Source of the DNA: Kitasatospora aureofaciens
Lineage (GTDB): Bacteria > Actinomycetota > Actinomycetes > Streptomycetales > Streptomycetaceae
Length of the DNA: 64,000 nucleotides
Assembly: GCF_001188955.3 (NCBI RefSeq)
Contig: NZ_JPRF03000023.1
Coordinates: 62,001-126,000 of the forward strand
Direction: 5' to 3'
Below are positions 53,956 to 63,370 of this stretch, in pieces. The notes beneath the pieces were generated by a model, which was not told the DNA's origin, searched no databases, and saw only the letters and a program-made list of their open reading frames with translations. The position numbers and the translations under genes were made by a program. The stretch's first letter is position 1; each line of letters starts with the position of its first letter.

Positions 53956-55533
53956 GTGACGGAACCGACTCGGCGGAGGATCCTCGGCCTGGGCCTGATG
54001 GCGGCCGCCGTCACCTCCTGCGGCAGCCGGCACCCGGACTCCGCGCCGCTGCCCACACCCGGCACCCGGGCCACACCCGGCACCGCCGGGCCCACCGACG
54101 CCCAGCACGCCGGCCTCAAGGGCGACGCCCAGGACGAGCAGTCCCGCCCCGGCAACCCCGACTGGCAGATCGCCGACCCCGGCCGGGCCGGCGCCGTCGA
54201 GGGCTTCGCCGACCGGGTCAGCGTGCTGCCCGGCGAGTCCTTCGGCCTGCACGTCTCCACCTCCGCCGCCGCCTTCACCGTCTCCGCCTACCGGATGGGC
54301 TGGTACGGCGGCGCCCGGGCCCGACTGGTCTGGCGCCGCGAGCACGTCCCCGGTACGAGGCAGGCCGCCCCGCACGTGGACCAGACCACCCGCACCGTGC
54401 TGACCGGCTGGCAGCGCACCCTCGCCGTGGACACCGCGGGCTGGCCCGAGGGCGCCTACCTGCTGCGCCTGGACGCAGAGGACGGCTCCGGCCGCAGCTA
54501 CGTCCCCCTCACCGTCCGCTCGGCGAGCACCGCCGGCCGGACCGTGGTCATGAGCGCCCCCGCGACCTGGCAGGCCTACAACGAGTGGGGCGGCTACAGC
54601 CTCTACAACGGCCCGACCGGCACGCTGGCCACCCGCTCGCTGCGGGTCGTCTTCGACCGGCCGTACGGCTACGACCACGGCGCCGGACTGTTCCTGGTCT
54701 ACGAGGCGCCGCTTGTCGCCCTGGCCGAGAAGCTCGGGCTGCCGCTCGCCTACACCACCGGGATCGACGTGGCCCGCGACCCGGGACTGCTGCACGGGGC
54801 GAGCGCCGTGCTGTCGCTCGGCCACGACGAGTACTGGTCCCCCGAACAGCGCGCCAACGTGGTCGCGGCCCGCGACGCCGGGACGAACCTGGCGATCCTC
54901 GGCGCCAACTGCTGCTTCCGCCGGATCCGCTTCGAGCCCACCGACCTCGGGCCGGACCGTACGGTGGTCTGCTACAAGGACGCCTGGGCGCAGGACCCGG
55001 GCCACCAGGCAGGTGCCCCGGCGACCACCGACTTCCGGGTCGGCCCGGGCGCCGACCCGGAGAGCTCGATGCTCGGGGTGATCTACGACGGCTACCCGGT
55101 GGACGCCCCGTACGTGGTCACCTCGCCGGACCACTGGGCCTTCGAGGGCACCGGAGTGACGGCCGGGGCGTCCTTCCCGCACCTGGTCGGCGTCGAGTAC
55201 GACCGGGTCGACACCGCCTTCCCCACCCCGCGCCCGATCGAGGTGATCGCCCACTCCCCCGTCGTCTGCGAGGGCCGGCACTCCCACTCCGACACCGCGT
55301 ACTACACCGTCCCCAGCGGCGCCGGGGTCTTCGCCAGCGGCACCATGCGCTGGGTCGAGACCCTGGACGCCAACGGCCCCGGCGGCGGCAACGCCGACCA
55401 CGGCATCGACTCCCACGCGGGGGACGTGGTCCGCAAGGTCACCGAGAACGTCCTGCGCGCCTTCGCCGCCGGCCCGGCCGGCCGCACCCACCCCGCCCGG
55501 GACAACCTGACCGCCGTCTACGGCGCGGCGTGA
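53956..55533 (+). CDS. Tat lipoprotein with N,N-dimethylformamidase beta-like domain
   Basis: A 525-residue exported protein. The N terminus TEPTRRRILGLGLMAAAVTS-C combines a twin-arginine motif with a lipobox (VTSC), so it should be a Tat lipoprotein. The body has segments found in DMFase large-subunit C-terminal domains: SAYRMGWYGGARARLVW, WQAYNEWGGYSLYNG, LSLGHDEYWSPEQRANVVAA, GANCCFRRIRFEP. GTG 53956 has GGGAGG 5 nt upstream; a TTG at 53911 in the same frame is less likely. The true substrate is unknown; relatives are widespread in actinobacteria. Confidence 0.82.
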   Translation: MTEPTRRRILGLGLMAAAVTSCGSRHPDSAPLPTPGTRATPGTAGPTDAQHAGLKGDAQDEQSRPGNPDWQIADPGRAGAVEGFADRVSVLPGESFGLHVSTSAAAFTVSAYRMGWYGGARARLVWRREHVPGTRQAAPHVDQTTRTVLTGWQRTLAVDTAGWPEGAYLLRLDAEDGSGRSYVPLTVRSASTAGRTVVMSAPATWQAYNEWGGYSLYNGPTGTLATRSLRVVFDRPYGYDHGAGLFLVYEAPLVALAEKLGLPLAYTTGIDVARDPGLLHGASAVLSLGHDEYWSPEQRANVVAARDAGTNLAILGANCCFRRIRFEPTDLGPDRTVVCYKDAWAQDPGHQAGAPATTDFRVGPGADPESSMLGVIYDGYPVDAPYVVTSPDHWAFEGTGVTAGASFPHLVGVEYDRVDTAFPTPRPIEVIAHSPVVCEGRHSHSDTAYYTVPSGAGVFASGTMRWVETLDANGPGGGNADHGIDSHAGDVVRKVTENVLRAFAAGPAGRTHPARDNLTAVYGAA

Positions 55534-55685
55534 CGGGGCTCCGGAACCCGGCGCGCCCGGCCCCGGGCGGGAGCGGGCCCGCAGCCGGGCTACACTCGCA
55601 CGTCTGACAGCAGCGCAGGTCGTCCAGGACAACCGACCGGTGCGGCACGGGGTGCCGGCCGGCGACGGCAGGAGGAAAACAGGAC

Positions 55686-56420
55686 ATGGTCGAGGCCTCC
55701 CCCAAGGTCGTTGTCGTCGTCCCCACGTACAACGAGCGGGAGAACCTTCCGGTCCTCGCCGGGCTCCTCGCGGACCTCGCCGTACCGAACCTGCACCTGC
55801 TGGTGGTCGACGACAACTCCCCCGACGGCACCGGCGAGCTCGCCGACAAGCTGGCCGCCGACTCCGGGGGCACCGTCGGCGTGCTGCACCGCACCGAGAA
55901 GGACGGCCTCGGCCGCGCCTATCTGGCCGGCATGGCCCGGGCCCTGGACGAGGGCGCCGACGTCGTGGTCCAGATGGACGCCGACCTCTCGCACCCGGCC
56001 TCGGTGATACCCGAGATGGTTCGCGTCCTGCTCGCCGACGACACCGCCGTGGTGCTCGGCTCCCGCTACGTGCCCGGCGGCTCGACCGCCGAGGAGTGGC
56101 CCTGGCACCGCAAGGCGCTCTCCGCCTGGGCGAACTTCTACGTCAACGCGATCCTCGGCCTGGGCGTCCGGGACGCCACCGCGGGCTTCAAGGCCTGGCG
56201 GGCGAGCACCCTGCGGGCCATCGACCTGCCGACCGTGCAGAGCAACGGCTACTCGTTCCAGGTCGAGATGAACTACCGGGTGATCCAGCGCGGGCTGACC
56301 ATCCGGGAGGTGCCGATCCGGTTCGAGGAGCGGATCGAGGGCGCCTCGAAGATGAGCATCGGGGTGCAGGTGGAGTCGGCGCTCGCGCCCTGGAAGCTGC
56401 GCTTCAACCGCGAGGGCTAG
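55686..56420 (+). CDS. ppm1: Polyprenol-phosphate mannosyltransferase (GT2, Ppm1 catalytic type)
   Basis: A 244-residue GT2 glycosyltransferase transferring mannose from GDP-mannose to polyprenyl phosphate. Motifs: VVVVPTYNERENLP, LLVVDDNSPDGTGELAD, VVQMDADLSHPASVIPEMVR (DxD) and VLGSRYVPGGSTAEEWPWHR. The C-terminal membrane part of some relatives is missing, giving the actinobacterial soluble form that works with a separate Lnt-type partner. ATG 55686 has GGAGGAAAAC upstream. The product feeds protein O-mannosylation and lipoglycan synthesis at the membrane. Confidence 0.92.
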   Translation: MVEASPKVVVVVPTYNERENLPVLAGLLADLAVPNLHLLVVDDNSPDGTGELADKLAADSGGTVGVLHRTEKDGLGRAYLAGMARALDEGADVVVQMDADLSHPASVIPEMVRVLLADDTAVVLGSRYVPGGSTAEEWPWHRKALSAWANFYVNAILGLGVRDATAGFKAWRASTLRAIDLPTVQSNGYSFQVEMNYRVIQRGLTIREVPIRFEERIEGASKMSIGVQVESALAPWKLRFNREG

Positions 56421-56480
56421 ACGAGTATTCCCTGCGGCGACCGGCAGTGTGAGCGGCTGTCGCGGGGAAAGAAGGCCGAC

Positions 56481-57731
56481 ATGGATCTTCTCCCGGAGTC
56501 CCTCACGGCCAAGCTCCGCCGCGGCGCCCGAGACCCGTTCGCCGTCCAGACCCTGCGGGCCACCGTGGCCGCCACCCTGTCCTACGGGGTGGCGACCCAG
56601 CTCAGCAGTGAGCCCGCCCCGCTGACAGCACCGCTCACCGCGCTGCTGGTGGTCCAGGTCACCGTCTACTCCACGCTCAAGACCAGCGTCCGCCGGGTCG
56701 TCTCGGTGGTGGTCGGAGTCCTGATCGCGATCGGCTTCAGCGCCGTGGTCGGGCTCTCCTGGTGGAGCCTCGGGCTGGTCATCCTGGCCTCCCTGGTGAT
56801 CGGGCGGTACGTCCGGGTCGAGGAGTTCGTCCAGGAGGTCGCGATCAGCGCGATGCTGATCCTGGGCGTCACCAAGCTGGCCTCCCAGGCCTGGGACCGG
56901 GTGCTGGAGACCCTGATCGGCGCGGCCGTCGGCCTGCTGTTCAACCTGCTCTTCGCCCCGCCGGTCTGGGTGGACACCGCCGGGGAGTCGATCGAGGACC
57001 TCGCCCGGCGGGCCCGCCAGCTGCTGCTCGACATCTCCGAGCAGCTGGGCCGCCCCACTCCGGTGGCCCGGGCCGTCGAGCGGCTGCACGAGGCCCGCCG
57101 GCTCGACCAGGCGATCGCGGACGTGGACGCGGCGCTGCGCCAGGCCGAGGACAGCCTGCGCTTCAACCCCCGGATCAGCGAGGGGCTGCTCTCCCGGCTG
57201 GTGCTGCGCACCGGGCTGGACACCCTGGAGATCTGCGTGGTGGTGATCCGGGTGCTGGCCCGCTCGGTGACCGACCTGGCCAAGCGGCGCGGGCCGCAGG
57301 AGCAGCTGTTCCCGCCCGAGGTCGCGGTCGGGCTGGAGGAGCTGCTGGCGCACGTCGGCGGGGCGATGGTCAGCTTCGCGGTGCTGGTCACCACCCAGGT
57401 CAGCCGCAACGCCGAGGAGGCCGAGGAGCGGCTGACCGCCGAGCTGGCGGCGGCCCTGGCCACCCGGGAGAACGTCGCCCAGGTACTGCTGCGCAAGGTC
57501 CAGGAACACCCGGAGGCCTGGCAGCTGCACGGCTCGATGCTCGCCGAGATCGACCGGATCCTGGACGAACTGGACCTGGAGCACCGCAGCCGGCGGCTGA
57601 TGGAGGAGCTGGACCGGGCCTCGCTGGTGAGCCGCGAGCGGTTCTCCGGCCTCGCCCGGCTGCGTTCTGTCCTGCGGGGCGGGCGGCGGCGGGGCGAACG
57701 GGAGCGCCCGGCGGTGGGGGCCGGGCGCTGA
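56481..57731 (+). CDS. FUSC/aromatic acid exporter-family membrane protein
   Basis: A 416-residue protein with about six N-terminal helices (TLRATVAATLSYGVATQLSS to about residue 165; LLVVQVTVYSTLKTSVRRVV is the family core). A long cytosolic coiled-coil-rich region follows (about 170-400; SIEDLARRARQLLLDISEQL, RNAEEAEERLTAELAAALAT). ATG 56481 has GGGGAAAGAAGG upstream. It lies 60 bp after ppm1. Related to aromatic acid exporters (ArAE/FUSC), possibly as a half-size member that dimerises. Substrate unknown. Confidence 0.85.
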   Translation: MDLLPESLTAKLRRGARDPFAVQTLRATVAATLSYGVATQLSSEPAPLTAPLTALLVVQVTVYSTLKTSVRRVVSVVVGVLIAIGFSAVVGLSWWSLGLVILASLVIGRYVRVEEFVQEVAISAMLILGVTKLASQAWDRVLETLIGAAVGLLFNLLFAPPVWVDTAGESIEDLARRARQLLLDISEQLGRPTPVARAVERLHEARRLDQAIADVDAALRQAEDSLRFNPRISEGLLSRLVLRTGLDTLEICVVVIRVLARSVTDLAKRRGPQEQLFPPEVAVGLEELLAHVGGAMVSFAVLVTTQVSRNAEEAEERLTAELAAALATRENVAQVLLRKVQEHPEAWQLHGSMLAEIDRILDELDLEHRSRRLMEELDRASLVSRERFSGLARLRSVLRGGRRRGERERPAVGAGR

Positions 57732-57818
57732 TCCGGGGCCTGCTCTGATCCGGGGCCTGCTCTGATCCGGGCCCGCTGAGCCGGGGCCCGATGAACGGGC
57801 CCGTTGTCTTGGGCCCGT
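57731..57818. repeat. Short direct repeats and terminator
   Basis: CTGATCCGGGGCCTGCT occurs twice in tandem (57730-57763), with a third truncated unit, next to ACGGGCCC (57795-57802) pairing with GGGCCCGT (57811-57818). Likely a terminator region between the convergent FUSC and SRPBCC genes. Confidence 0.6.
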
Positions 57819-57851
57819 CGTCATGCGCCCGTCGCCACGGGCCCGCGGAGG

Positions 57852-58301
57852 TCAGGGCATCAGCCAGGGCTGCTGGGGCAGCGGGTGGCCGGTCTCCAGG
57901 TACGTCTTGAGGTTGGACAGCACCGCCGACCAGCCCCGTTCGGCGTCCGCCCGCTCGTCCTCGTCGGCGAGGTTCTCGTGGGTGACGGTCAGCCGGGTCA
58001 GGTCCTGCCAGTGCCGGAGGTCGAACGTGACCCGGCTGGGCCCCTCCGCGCGCTGCCCCTCCGGCCCGGCCCAGGTGGTGACCAGGCGGTACGGGCGGTC
58101 GGACACCTCGACGATGCCGATCACGTCGGCGATCCCGGAGCCGTCGGTGCGCTGGTGCTCCCAGGGCGAGCCGGGCAGCCAGGTGGAGACGTTGCGGTGG
58201 CCCCAGTAGAGGCCGGACTCGTCGGCGTTGGTGAGCGCGTGCCATACCCGCTCCGGGGTGGCACGCAGGTAGACGGTGCTCCGGTGGCTGACGGCGGTCA
58301 C
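57852..58301 (-). CDS. SRPBCC/AHSA1-type protein
   Basis: A 149-residue START-like fold protein. The opening STVYLRATPERVWHALTNAD and LVTTWAGPEGQ, then LTRLTVTHENLADED and the final GWSAVLSNLKTYLETG are typical of the AHSA1/ATPase-activator-like SRPBCC family. GTG 58301 is the start. It lies 4 bp after a VOC-family gene on the same strand, a common pair in actinobacteria, often also preceded by an ArsR regulator, which is not present here. Ligand unknown. Confidence 0.85.
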   Translation of the reverse strand: MTAVSHRSTVYLRATPERVWHALTNADESGLYWGHRNVSTWLPGSPWEHQRTDGSGIADVIGIVEVSDRPYRLVTTWAGPEGQRAEGPSRVTFDLRHWQDLTRLTVTHENLADEDERADAERGWSAVLSNLKTYLETGHPLPQQPWLMP

Positions 58302-58305
58302 GGCC

Positions 58306-58779
58306 TCAGCCCCTGGCCGCGTCGAGCAGCTGCTGGATATCGATCTTCTGCATCCGCAGCATGGCCGCCATCACCCGGTCGGACTTGGCCCGGTCCCGGT
58401 CGCCGATCAGGTCGAGGAGGACGCGCGGAGTGATCTGCCAGGAGAGGCCGAAGCGGTCCTTGAGCCAGCCGCACGGGCCCTCCTGGCCGCCGTCGGCGGT
58501 GAGCTTCGCCCAGAGTTCGTCGACCTCCCGCTGGTCGTCGCACTCGACCTGGAGCGAGAGCGCCTCGGTGAAGGTGAATTCGGGGCCGCCGTTGAGCGCC
58601 GCGTAGGGCCGGCCGTCGAGTTCGAACTCGACGGTCATCACCGAACCGGGCTCCCCGGGCCCGGCCTCGCCGTAGCGGGTGACCCCGGTGACGCGGGAGT
58701 TGGGGAACAGCGAGGTGTAGAGGGCGGCGGCCGCTTCGGCCTGGTCGTCGTACCAGAGGAAGGTGGTGATCTTCTGCAT
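58306..58779 (-). CDS. VOC/PhnB-family protein
   Basis: A 157-residue glyoxalase-fold protein of the PhnB/3-demethylubiquinone methyltransferase-like group: MQKITTFLWYDDQAEAAAAL, YTSLFPNSRV, VMTVEFELDGRPYAALNGGP, FTEALSLQVECDDQREVDEL and GWLKDRFGLSWQITP. ATG 58779 begins it. It is co-transcribed with the SRPBCC gene (4-bp gap). Despite database names it is not a methyltransferase; enzymatic role unknown. Confidence 0.87.
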   Translation of the reverse strand: MQKITTFLWYDDQAEAAAALYTSLFPNSRVTGVTRYGEAGPGEPGSVMTVEFELDGRPYAALNGGPEFTFTEALSLQVECDDQREVDELWAKLTADGGQEGPCGWLKDRFGLSWQITPRVLLDLIGDRDRAKSDRVMAAMLRMQKIDIQQLLDAARG

Positions 58780-58868
58780 GGGCCCGACGGTAGCGGCGGG
58801 GCCCGGCACCGCGGCCGAGCCACGGCCGGGGGTCACCGGATCGGCGCCCCGGCCGGACGGGCATCGGA

Positions 58869-60854
58869 TCAGTGCACCCAGCCCGCGTAGCGCTGCGCGA
58901 AGCGTTGCCCGGTGTGGGCGGTCACCACGACGTCGTAGCGGCCCTGCCCGTCCAGCGGCCAGGCGAGCTCGACCTGCTTGCCGGGCTTGACCCACACGGT
59001 CTGCGCGCTGCCCGCGAAGTCGTTGGGCGCGGCGGTGAAGGCCACGTCCGTCAGGCCGTCGTTGGCCACCTGGAGGATGAGCTTCAGGCTGCCGCGCAGG
59101 TCGGCGGTGACGATCGGCACGCCGATGTCGTTCTGGCCGTCCTGCCCGTCCCGGACCACCGTGCCGGCGAAGCGGCGCACGAAGCCGTCCGGGCCGTGGA
59201 CGGTGAAGTCGTAGCGGCCGTCGGTGGCGGCGGCGTCCCAGACGTACGTCGCGCTCGCGCCGGGGGCGACGGTGTACGGGGTGCCCGCGAAGGGGAGCAG
59301 GATGTTCGGGTAGACGGTGTACGGGAAGGCCACCGAGCCGTCGTTGCTCATGGTGCAGGTGACCTTGCCGGTCCGGCGGTCCACCGCGACGTCGGCCCAC
59401 GGCTGATATGGCAGCGGGCGGTGCGGGCGCTCGCCGCGCTCCTGGACCGGCATCGACTGGGTGCCGACCGCCGGGAGGGCCACGCCGGGCAGTTTGGTAC
59501 CCGCGTCGGCCCTGGCCATCAGGGCGTTGGTGTCGGGCAGCTTCGGCAGCGAGTGGTCCGGGGCGGCGAAGTCGAAGCAGCTGGTGAGGTCTCCGCAGAC
59601 GGCCCGGCGCCAGGCGGAGATGTTGGGCTCGGCCACGCCGGTGACCAGCTCCATGAAGCGCAGCACCGAAGTGTGGTCGAACACCTGGGAGTTGACCCAG
59701 CCGCCGCGCGACCAGGGGGACGCCACCCAGAGCGGGACGCGGTTGCCGAGGCCGATGGCCCGGCCCTGGGTGAACTCCTCGGGGGTGCCGGCCTCCGGGG
59801 TGGGCGGGACCATGTGGTCGAAGTAGCCGTCGTTCTCGTCGTACATGACCAGGAAGACGGTGTGCCGCCACACCTCCGGGTTGGACATCAGCGACTGCAG
59901 GGCCTGGTTGACCCAGTGCGCGCCGTAGGCGGGGCCGGCCTCCGGGTGTTCGGAGAAGAGGTAGGGGGCGACCAGCCAGGAGATGGTCGGCAGGGTGCCG
60001 TCCTTGCAGTGGCGGTCGAAGTCGGTGGGGTCGAACTTGGTCATCGCGTTGACGAACCGCGGGTCGTCGTGCGGGAAGGCGTGGAACTGCTTGAAGTAGG
60101 AGAGGGCGTTGTCGTCGTAGTCGCCGGTGCGGTCGTCCTTGCTGGGGTTGTGGTAGACCCGCCAGCTGATGCCGGCCGCCTCCAGGCGTTCGGCGTAGGT
60201 GGTCCAGTCGGCGACGGGGTTGTCGGTGACCGGGGTGTTGTCGATCCAGGGGCCGGTGGTGCCGTCACGGCCGGGGCCGGCGGTTCCGGTCCAGAGGTAG
60301 AGCCGGTTGGGGTCGGTGGGGCCGGCCAGCGAGGTGAAGTAGGCGTCGCAGAGGGTGAACGCGTCGGCCAGGGCGTACTGGTAGGGAATGTCGTCCCGGG
60401 TGAAGTAGCCCATGGTGCGCTCGCCCTTGGCGGCGATCCACTTGTTCATCGCGCCGTTGTTGATGGCCTGGTGGCCGGTCGCCCAGTCGTGGGCCAGGCC
60501 GCCGGCGTTCTGCGCGTTGTACTTCGAGGTGTCCATCCGGTACGGCAGCATCACCCCGCCGTCGCCGCGCCGGGCGTCGGGCTGACGGAACACGTCGGTG
60601 CCGTCCGGGAACTGCAGCGCCTGCTTGTCGCCGAAGCCGCGCACGCCGTTCAGGGTGCCGAAGTAGTGGTCGAAGCTGCGGTTCTCCTGCATCAGGACGA
60701 CGACGTGCTTGACGTCCCTGATGGTGCCGGTAAGGGCGGTGTCGGCCGCGGTGGCGGGAGCGGCCTCGGCCTGGGTGCTGGACAGGCCGGTCAGGGCGGT
60801 GGCGCCGACGGCCGCGGAGGCGCCGACGAAGGTGCGGCGGGAGAGCTCGGGCAT
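58869..60854 (-). CDS. Tat-exported phospholipase C (phosphoesterase family)
   Basis: A 661-residue secreted phosphoesterase. The twin-arginine signal MPELSRRTFVGASAAVGATA is cleaved after QAEA (about 31). The catalytic domain begins VKHVVVLMQENRSFDHYFGT (metal-binding ENRSFDH, around residue 58) and contains FTLCDAYFTSLAGPTDPNRL and YDENDGYFDHMVPPT. C-terminal Ig-like domains (about 480-661) end in AQRYAGWVH. ATG 60854 has GAGAGG upstream. It lies 14 bp after the EEP gene and probably shares its transcript. A phosphate-scavenging or membrane-lipid hydrolase role is expected. Confidence 0.93.
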   Translation of the reverse strand: MPELSRRTFVGASAAVGATALTGLSSTQAEAAPATAADTALTGTIRDVKHVVVLMQENRSFDHYFGTLNGVRGFGDKQALQFPDGTDVFRQPDARRGDGGVMLPYRMDTSKYNAQNAGGLAHDWATGHQAINNGAMNKWIAAKGERTMGYFTRDDIPYQYALADAFTLCDAYFTSLAGPTDPNRLYLWTGTAGPGRDGTTGPWIDNTPVTDNPVADWTTYAERLEAAGISWRVYHNPSKDDRTGDYDDNALSYFKQFHAFPHDDPRFVNAMTKFDPTDFDRHCKDGTLPTISWLVAPYLFSEHPEAGPAYGAHWVNQALQSLMSNPEVWRHTVFLVMYDENDGYFDHMVPPTPEAGTPEEFTQGRAIGLGNRVPLWVASPWSRGGWVNSQVFDHTSVLRFMELVTGVAEPNISAWRRAVCGDLTSCFDFAAPDHSLPKLPDTNALMARADAGTKLPGVALPAVGTQSMPVQERGERPHRPLPYQPWADVAVDRRTGKVTCTMSNDGSVAFPYTVYPNILLPFAGTPYTVAPGASATYVWDAAATDGRYDFTVHGPDGFVRRFAGTVVRDGQDGQNDIGVPIVTADLRGSLKLILQVANDGLTDVAFTAAPNDFAGSAQTVWVKPGKQVELAWPLDGQGRYDVVVTAHTGQRFAQRYAGWVH

Positions 60855-60868
60855 CGTGAAGTGGCCTC

Positions 60869-62434
60869 TCAGAGCTGGAAGGTGGCGACGGCGGCGGCGG
60901 TGTCGGAGGGCCACTCGTTGGCGGCGGTGTTCGGCTCCGGCTGGGGCCAGCCCGCGACCAGGGTGTGCGCCTCGACCAGCTTCAGCGCTCCGGCGTACTG
61001 GACGAAGTCGATGCGGTCCTGCGGCTCGGGGCGGTCGCCGCGCCGCTTGCGGGTGGGCGACCAGGTGAAGCCGGGGGCCTTGACCGGGTCGGGGTTCTCC
61101 TCGCGGAAGGTGTCGGTGAGCCCGGCCTCCTGGAGAGTCGCGGTGACCGGCCACCTGAGCGCGCCGACCCCGTTGTGGGCGGCGGCGGTGGCGGCCGTCC
61201 AGTCCAGGTGAGAGGGCGAGGAGAGGGAGCCGGCCAGTACCACCGGGATGCGCCGGGCGAGGTCCGCGCGCACGGCGGCGGCCAGCGCCCTGGCCTGCTT
61301 GAGCCGCACCGAGGCGTTCTCGGCGGCCAGCACCTGGGCGGCGCTGCTGCCGTCCTGCACCGCGTACGGGCCGTAGCCCGCCTCGTCGAGGTGGGCGGCC
61401 CAGAACCGGACACTGCGACCGCCCGGCAGCTGGACGGTGGCCGCGACGGCGGGCAACTCGGCGGTGGCCGGGGTCAGTTCGGTCAGCGGGTAGCGACTGA
61501 GGATGCCGACGCTACCCGGGCTCTGGTGGGCGTACCAGCCCAGTGCGTCGGCCAGGGTCCTGGCCCGTTCTCCGGCCGTCTCCTGCAGCGCGAGCACGTC
61601 CAGGCCCTGGGCGAGGACGATGCGCAGCTGCTTCTCCAGCGCGTCGGTGCAGCCGGAGCCGGCGTCGTGCAGGTTCCAGCCGGCGGCCTTGAGCCGGGGC
61701 GGGGCCGCCGGATCCACGACGGGGACGAGCACGGTGACGGTGTCGGTGGCGCCGGTGCTGTCCTTGACGCCGACCACCACCAGCTCGGGGTTGCGGCCGG
61801 GGGCGGCGGGCGCCGTGCCGGTGACGGTGCCGTCGGCGCCGACCGAGGCCCAGGCCGCACCGCCGAGCTTGCGGTAGGCCGCCGACCCGGGAGCATTGCC
61901 GGCGGGACGGGACCAGAGGCCGCCGAGCCCGATCTTCACGGCGGCGCCGGGGGCGACCGGGGTGGCGGTGAAGGAGTCGACGGCGGCATGCGGGCGGACC
62001 ACCGGGGGCTTGGCGCGGAAGCCGAACGGGGCGGTCTGTGCCAGGACGCCGTAGCCGTCCTTGGCCAGCAGGTAGGCGGTGTACGGGCCGCCGGTCAGCG
62101 CGGAGGTGTCGAGCTGGACGTCGCCGGAGGTGCCGGGGGTGTACTTCCAGAGCAGCGAGGCGCCGCTGCCGGGTTGGCGGCTGCCGTCGTAGATGCCGAC
62201 CCAGTTCTTGGCGTCGGGGGCGTCGGTGGTCCAGTGGAACGTGAGCCGGTCGCCTTCGGCGGGGCTGCTGGAGGAGGTCAGGGTCAGGGCGCTGCCTGCG
62301 GCCACGGTTGTCCTGTCCGCCGGCGCGGGACCGGTCCGCCGGGGGACGGTGCCGGACCGCGCGCGGCTGGTCACGGAGGCTGGGAGGGAGGAGCACCCGC
62401 AGTTGGCTGTACAACTGCGGGCGGGCTCATTCAT
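60869..62434 (-). CDS. Endonuclease/exonuclease/phosphatase-like protein with N-terminal Ig-like region
   Basis: Up to 521 residues. The first 180 residues form a beta-rich region (SALTLTSSSSPAEGDRLTFH, WVGIYDGSRQPGSGASLLWK) and a linker. The C-terminal EEP-fold domain (about 240-520) has GWNLHDAGSGCTDALEKQLR, VLALQETAGERARTLADALG, AAHLDEAGYGPYAVQDG and DRIDFVQYAG, but several catalytic residues look altered (GSLSSPSHLDW for GDxN). No signal peptide is visible at ATG 62434 or GTG 62374, and neither has a ribosome site; the N terminus may be damaged. It is upstream of and close to phospholipase C. Confidence 0.68.
   Translation of the reverse strand: MNEPARSCTANCGCSSLPASVTSRARSGTVPRRTGPAPADRTTVAAGSALTLTSSSSPAEGDRLTFHWTTDAPDAKNWVGIYDGSRQPGSGASLLWKYTPGTSGDVQLDTSALTGGPYTAYLLAKDGYGVLAQTAPFGFRAKPPVVRPHAAVDSFTATPVAPGAAVKIGLGGLWSRPAGNAPGSAAYRKLGGAAWASVGADGTVTGTAPAAPGRNPELVVVGVKDSTGATDTVTVLVPVVDPAAPPRLKAAGWNLHDAGSGCTDALEKQLRIVLAQGLDVLALQETAGERARTLADALGWYAHQSPGSVGILSRYPLTELTPATAELPAVAATVQLPGGRSVRFWAAHLDEAGYGPYAVQDGSSAAQVLAAENASVRLKQARALAAAVRADLARRIPVVLAGSLSSPSHLDWTAATAAAHNGVGALRWPVTATLQEAGLTDTFREENPDPVKAPGFTWSPTRKRRGDRPEPQDRIDFVQYAGALKLVEAHTLVAGWPQPEPNTAANEWPSDTAAAVATFQL
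62396..62421. promoter_or_regulatory. Perfect 10-bp inverted repeat at the EEP 5' end
   Basis: CCCGCAGTTG (62396-62405), six-base centre GCTGTA, CAACTGCGGG (62412-62421). Its position near the uncertain start of the EEP gene suggests an operator, which would place the true start downstream. Confidence 0.6.
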
Positions 62435-62541
62435 CCGAAGGCCAGCAACCAGGGCGTGAACGGCACGTGACGGAGCATCGGGCGGTTCGCGAACTCCGGG
62501 GCGGTAGCGCACTGATGGGCGTCGGCAGGGGCGGCACACGC

Positions 62542-62572
62542 AGGGCCGCGACGGGTGATCCGTCGCGGCCCT
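62542..62572 (-). terminator. Terminator after the CsoR-family gene
   Basis: A 13-bp perfect stem, AGGGCCGCGACGG (62542-62554), loop GTGAT, CCGTCGCGGCCCT (62560-62572), 90 bp beyond the regulator stop. Between them 62609-62660 holds short repeats of GCTCCGGCTCGC type. Confidence 0.75.
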
Positions 62573-62662
62573 CCGGGGATGAGCGGTGGGGACGCCGGGT
62601 TGGCGGGCCCGTGCTCCGGCTCGCGCTCCGGCTCGCGCCCGGGCCCGTGCTCCGGCCCGTGC

Positions 62663-63025
<363 letters not shown>

Positions 63026-63370
63026 TCAGCGGCGGGCCAGTCGGCGCTCGCCCCCGGTGCCGGTCGCGTACGGTAGCTCGTAGTAGGCGAACACCTCGGG
63101 TTCGTCGGTGGCGGGCAGGACGTCGTCGGTGCCGATCGCGGGTGCCTGCTTGACCTTGGCCTTCGGGTACGGCACCCGCAGGTAGGCCGGCCCTGCCACC
63201 GAGCCCTCCAGCGGGACGAAGACCAGGCGGCGCTTGGTCACACCGGTCAGGACGGTGGCGAAGAACGGCTCGTCGGTGGCCGTCTCGACGTACACCGACT
63301 CCAGCGTGCCGATACGGCGGTCCTTCTCGTCGACCACCGGCTGGCCGCGCCACTCGCGGATGTCTGCCAT
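63026..63370 (-). CDS. PRC-barrel domain protein
   Basis: A 114-residue protein. The N-terminal MADIREWRGQPVVDEKDRRI, then GTLESVYVETATDEPFFATV is a PRC-barrel strand pattern (as in photosynthetic reaction centre H subunit and RimM). A C-terminal segment, EPEVFAYYELPYATGTGG, follows. ATG 63370 is the start, with GGGG upstream. A DevR-like palindrome lies about 190-205 bp upstream. Soluble and cytosolic; likely a stress-associated adaptor, function unknown. Confidence 0.78.
   Translation of the reverse strand: MADIREWRGQPVVDEKDRRIGTLESVYVETATDEPFFATVLTGVTKRRLVFVPLEGSVAGPAYLRVPYPKAKVKQAPAIGTDDVLPATDEPEVFAYYELPYATGTGGERRLARR

Noticed and set aside
58872..61211. A 779-residue plus-strand open frame
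   Set aside because: Antisense to phospholipase C, which has a complete Tat signal and catalytic motifs.
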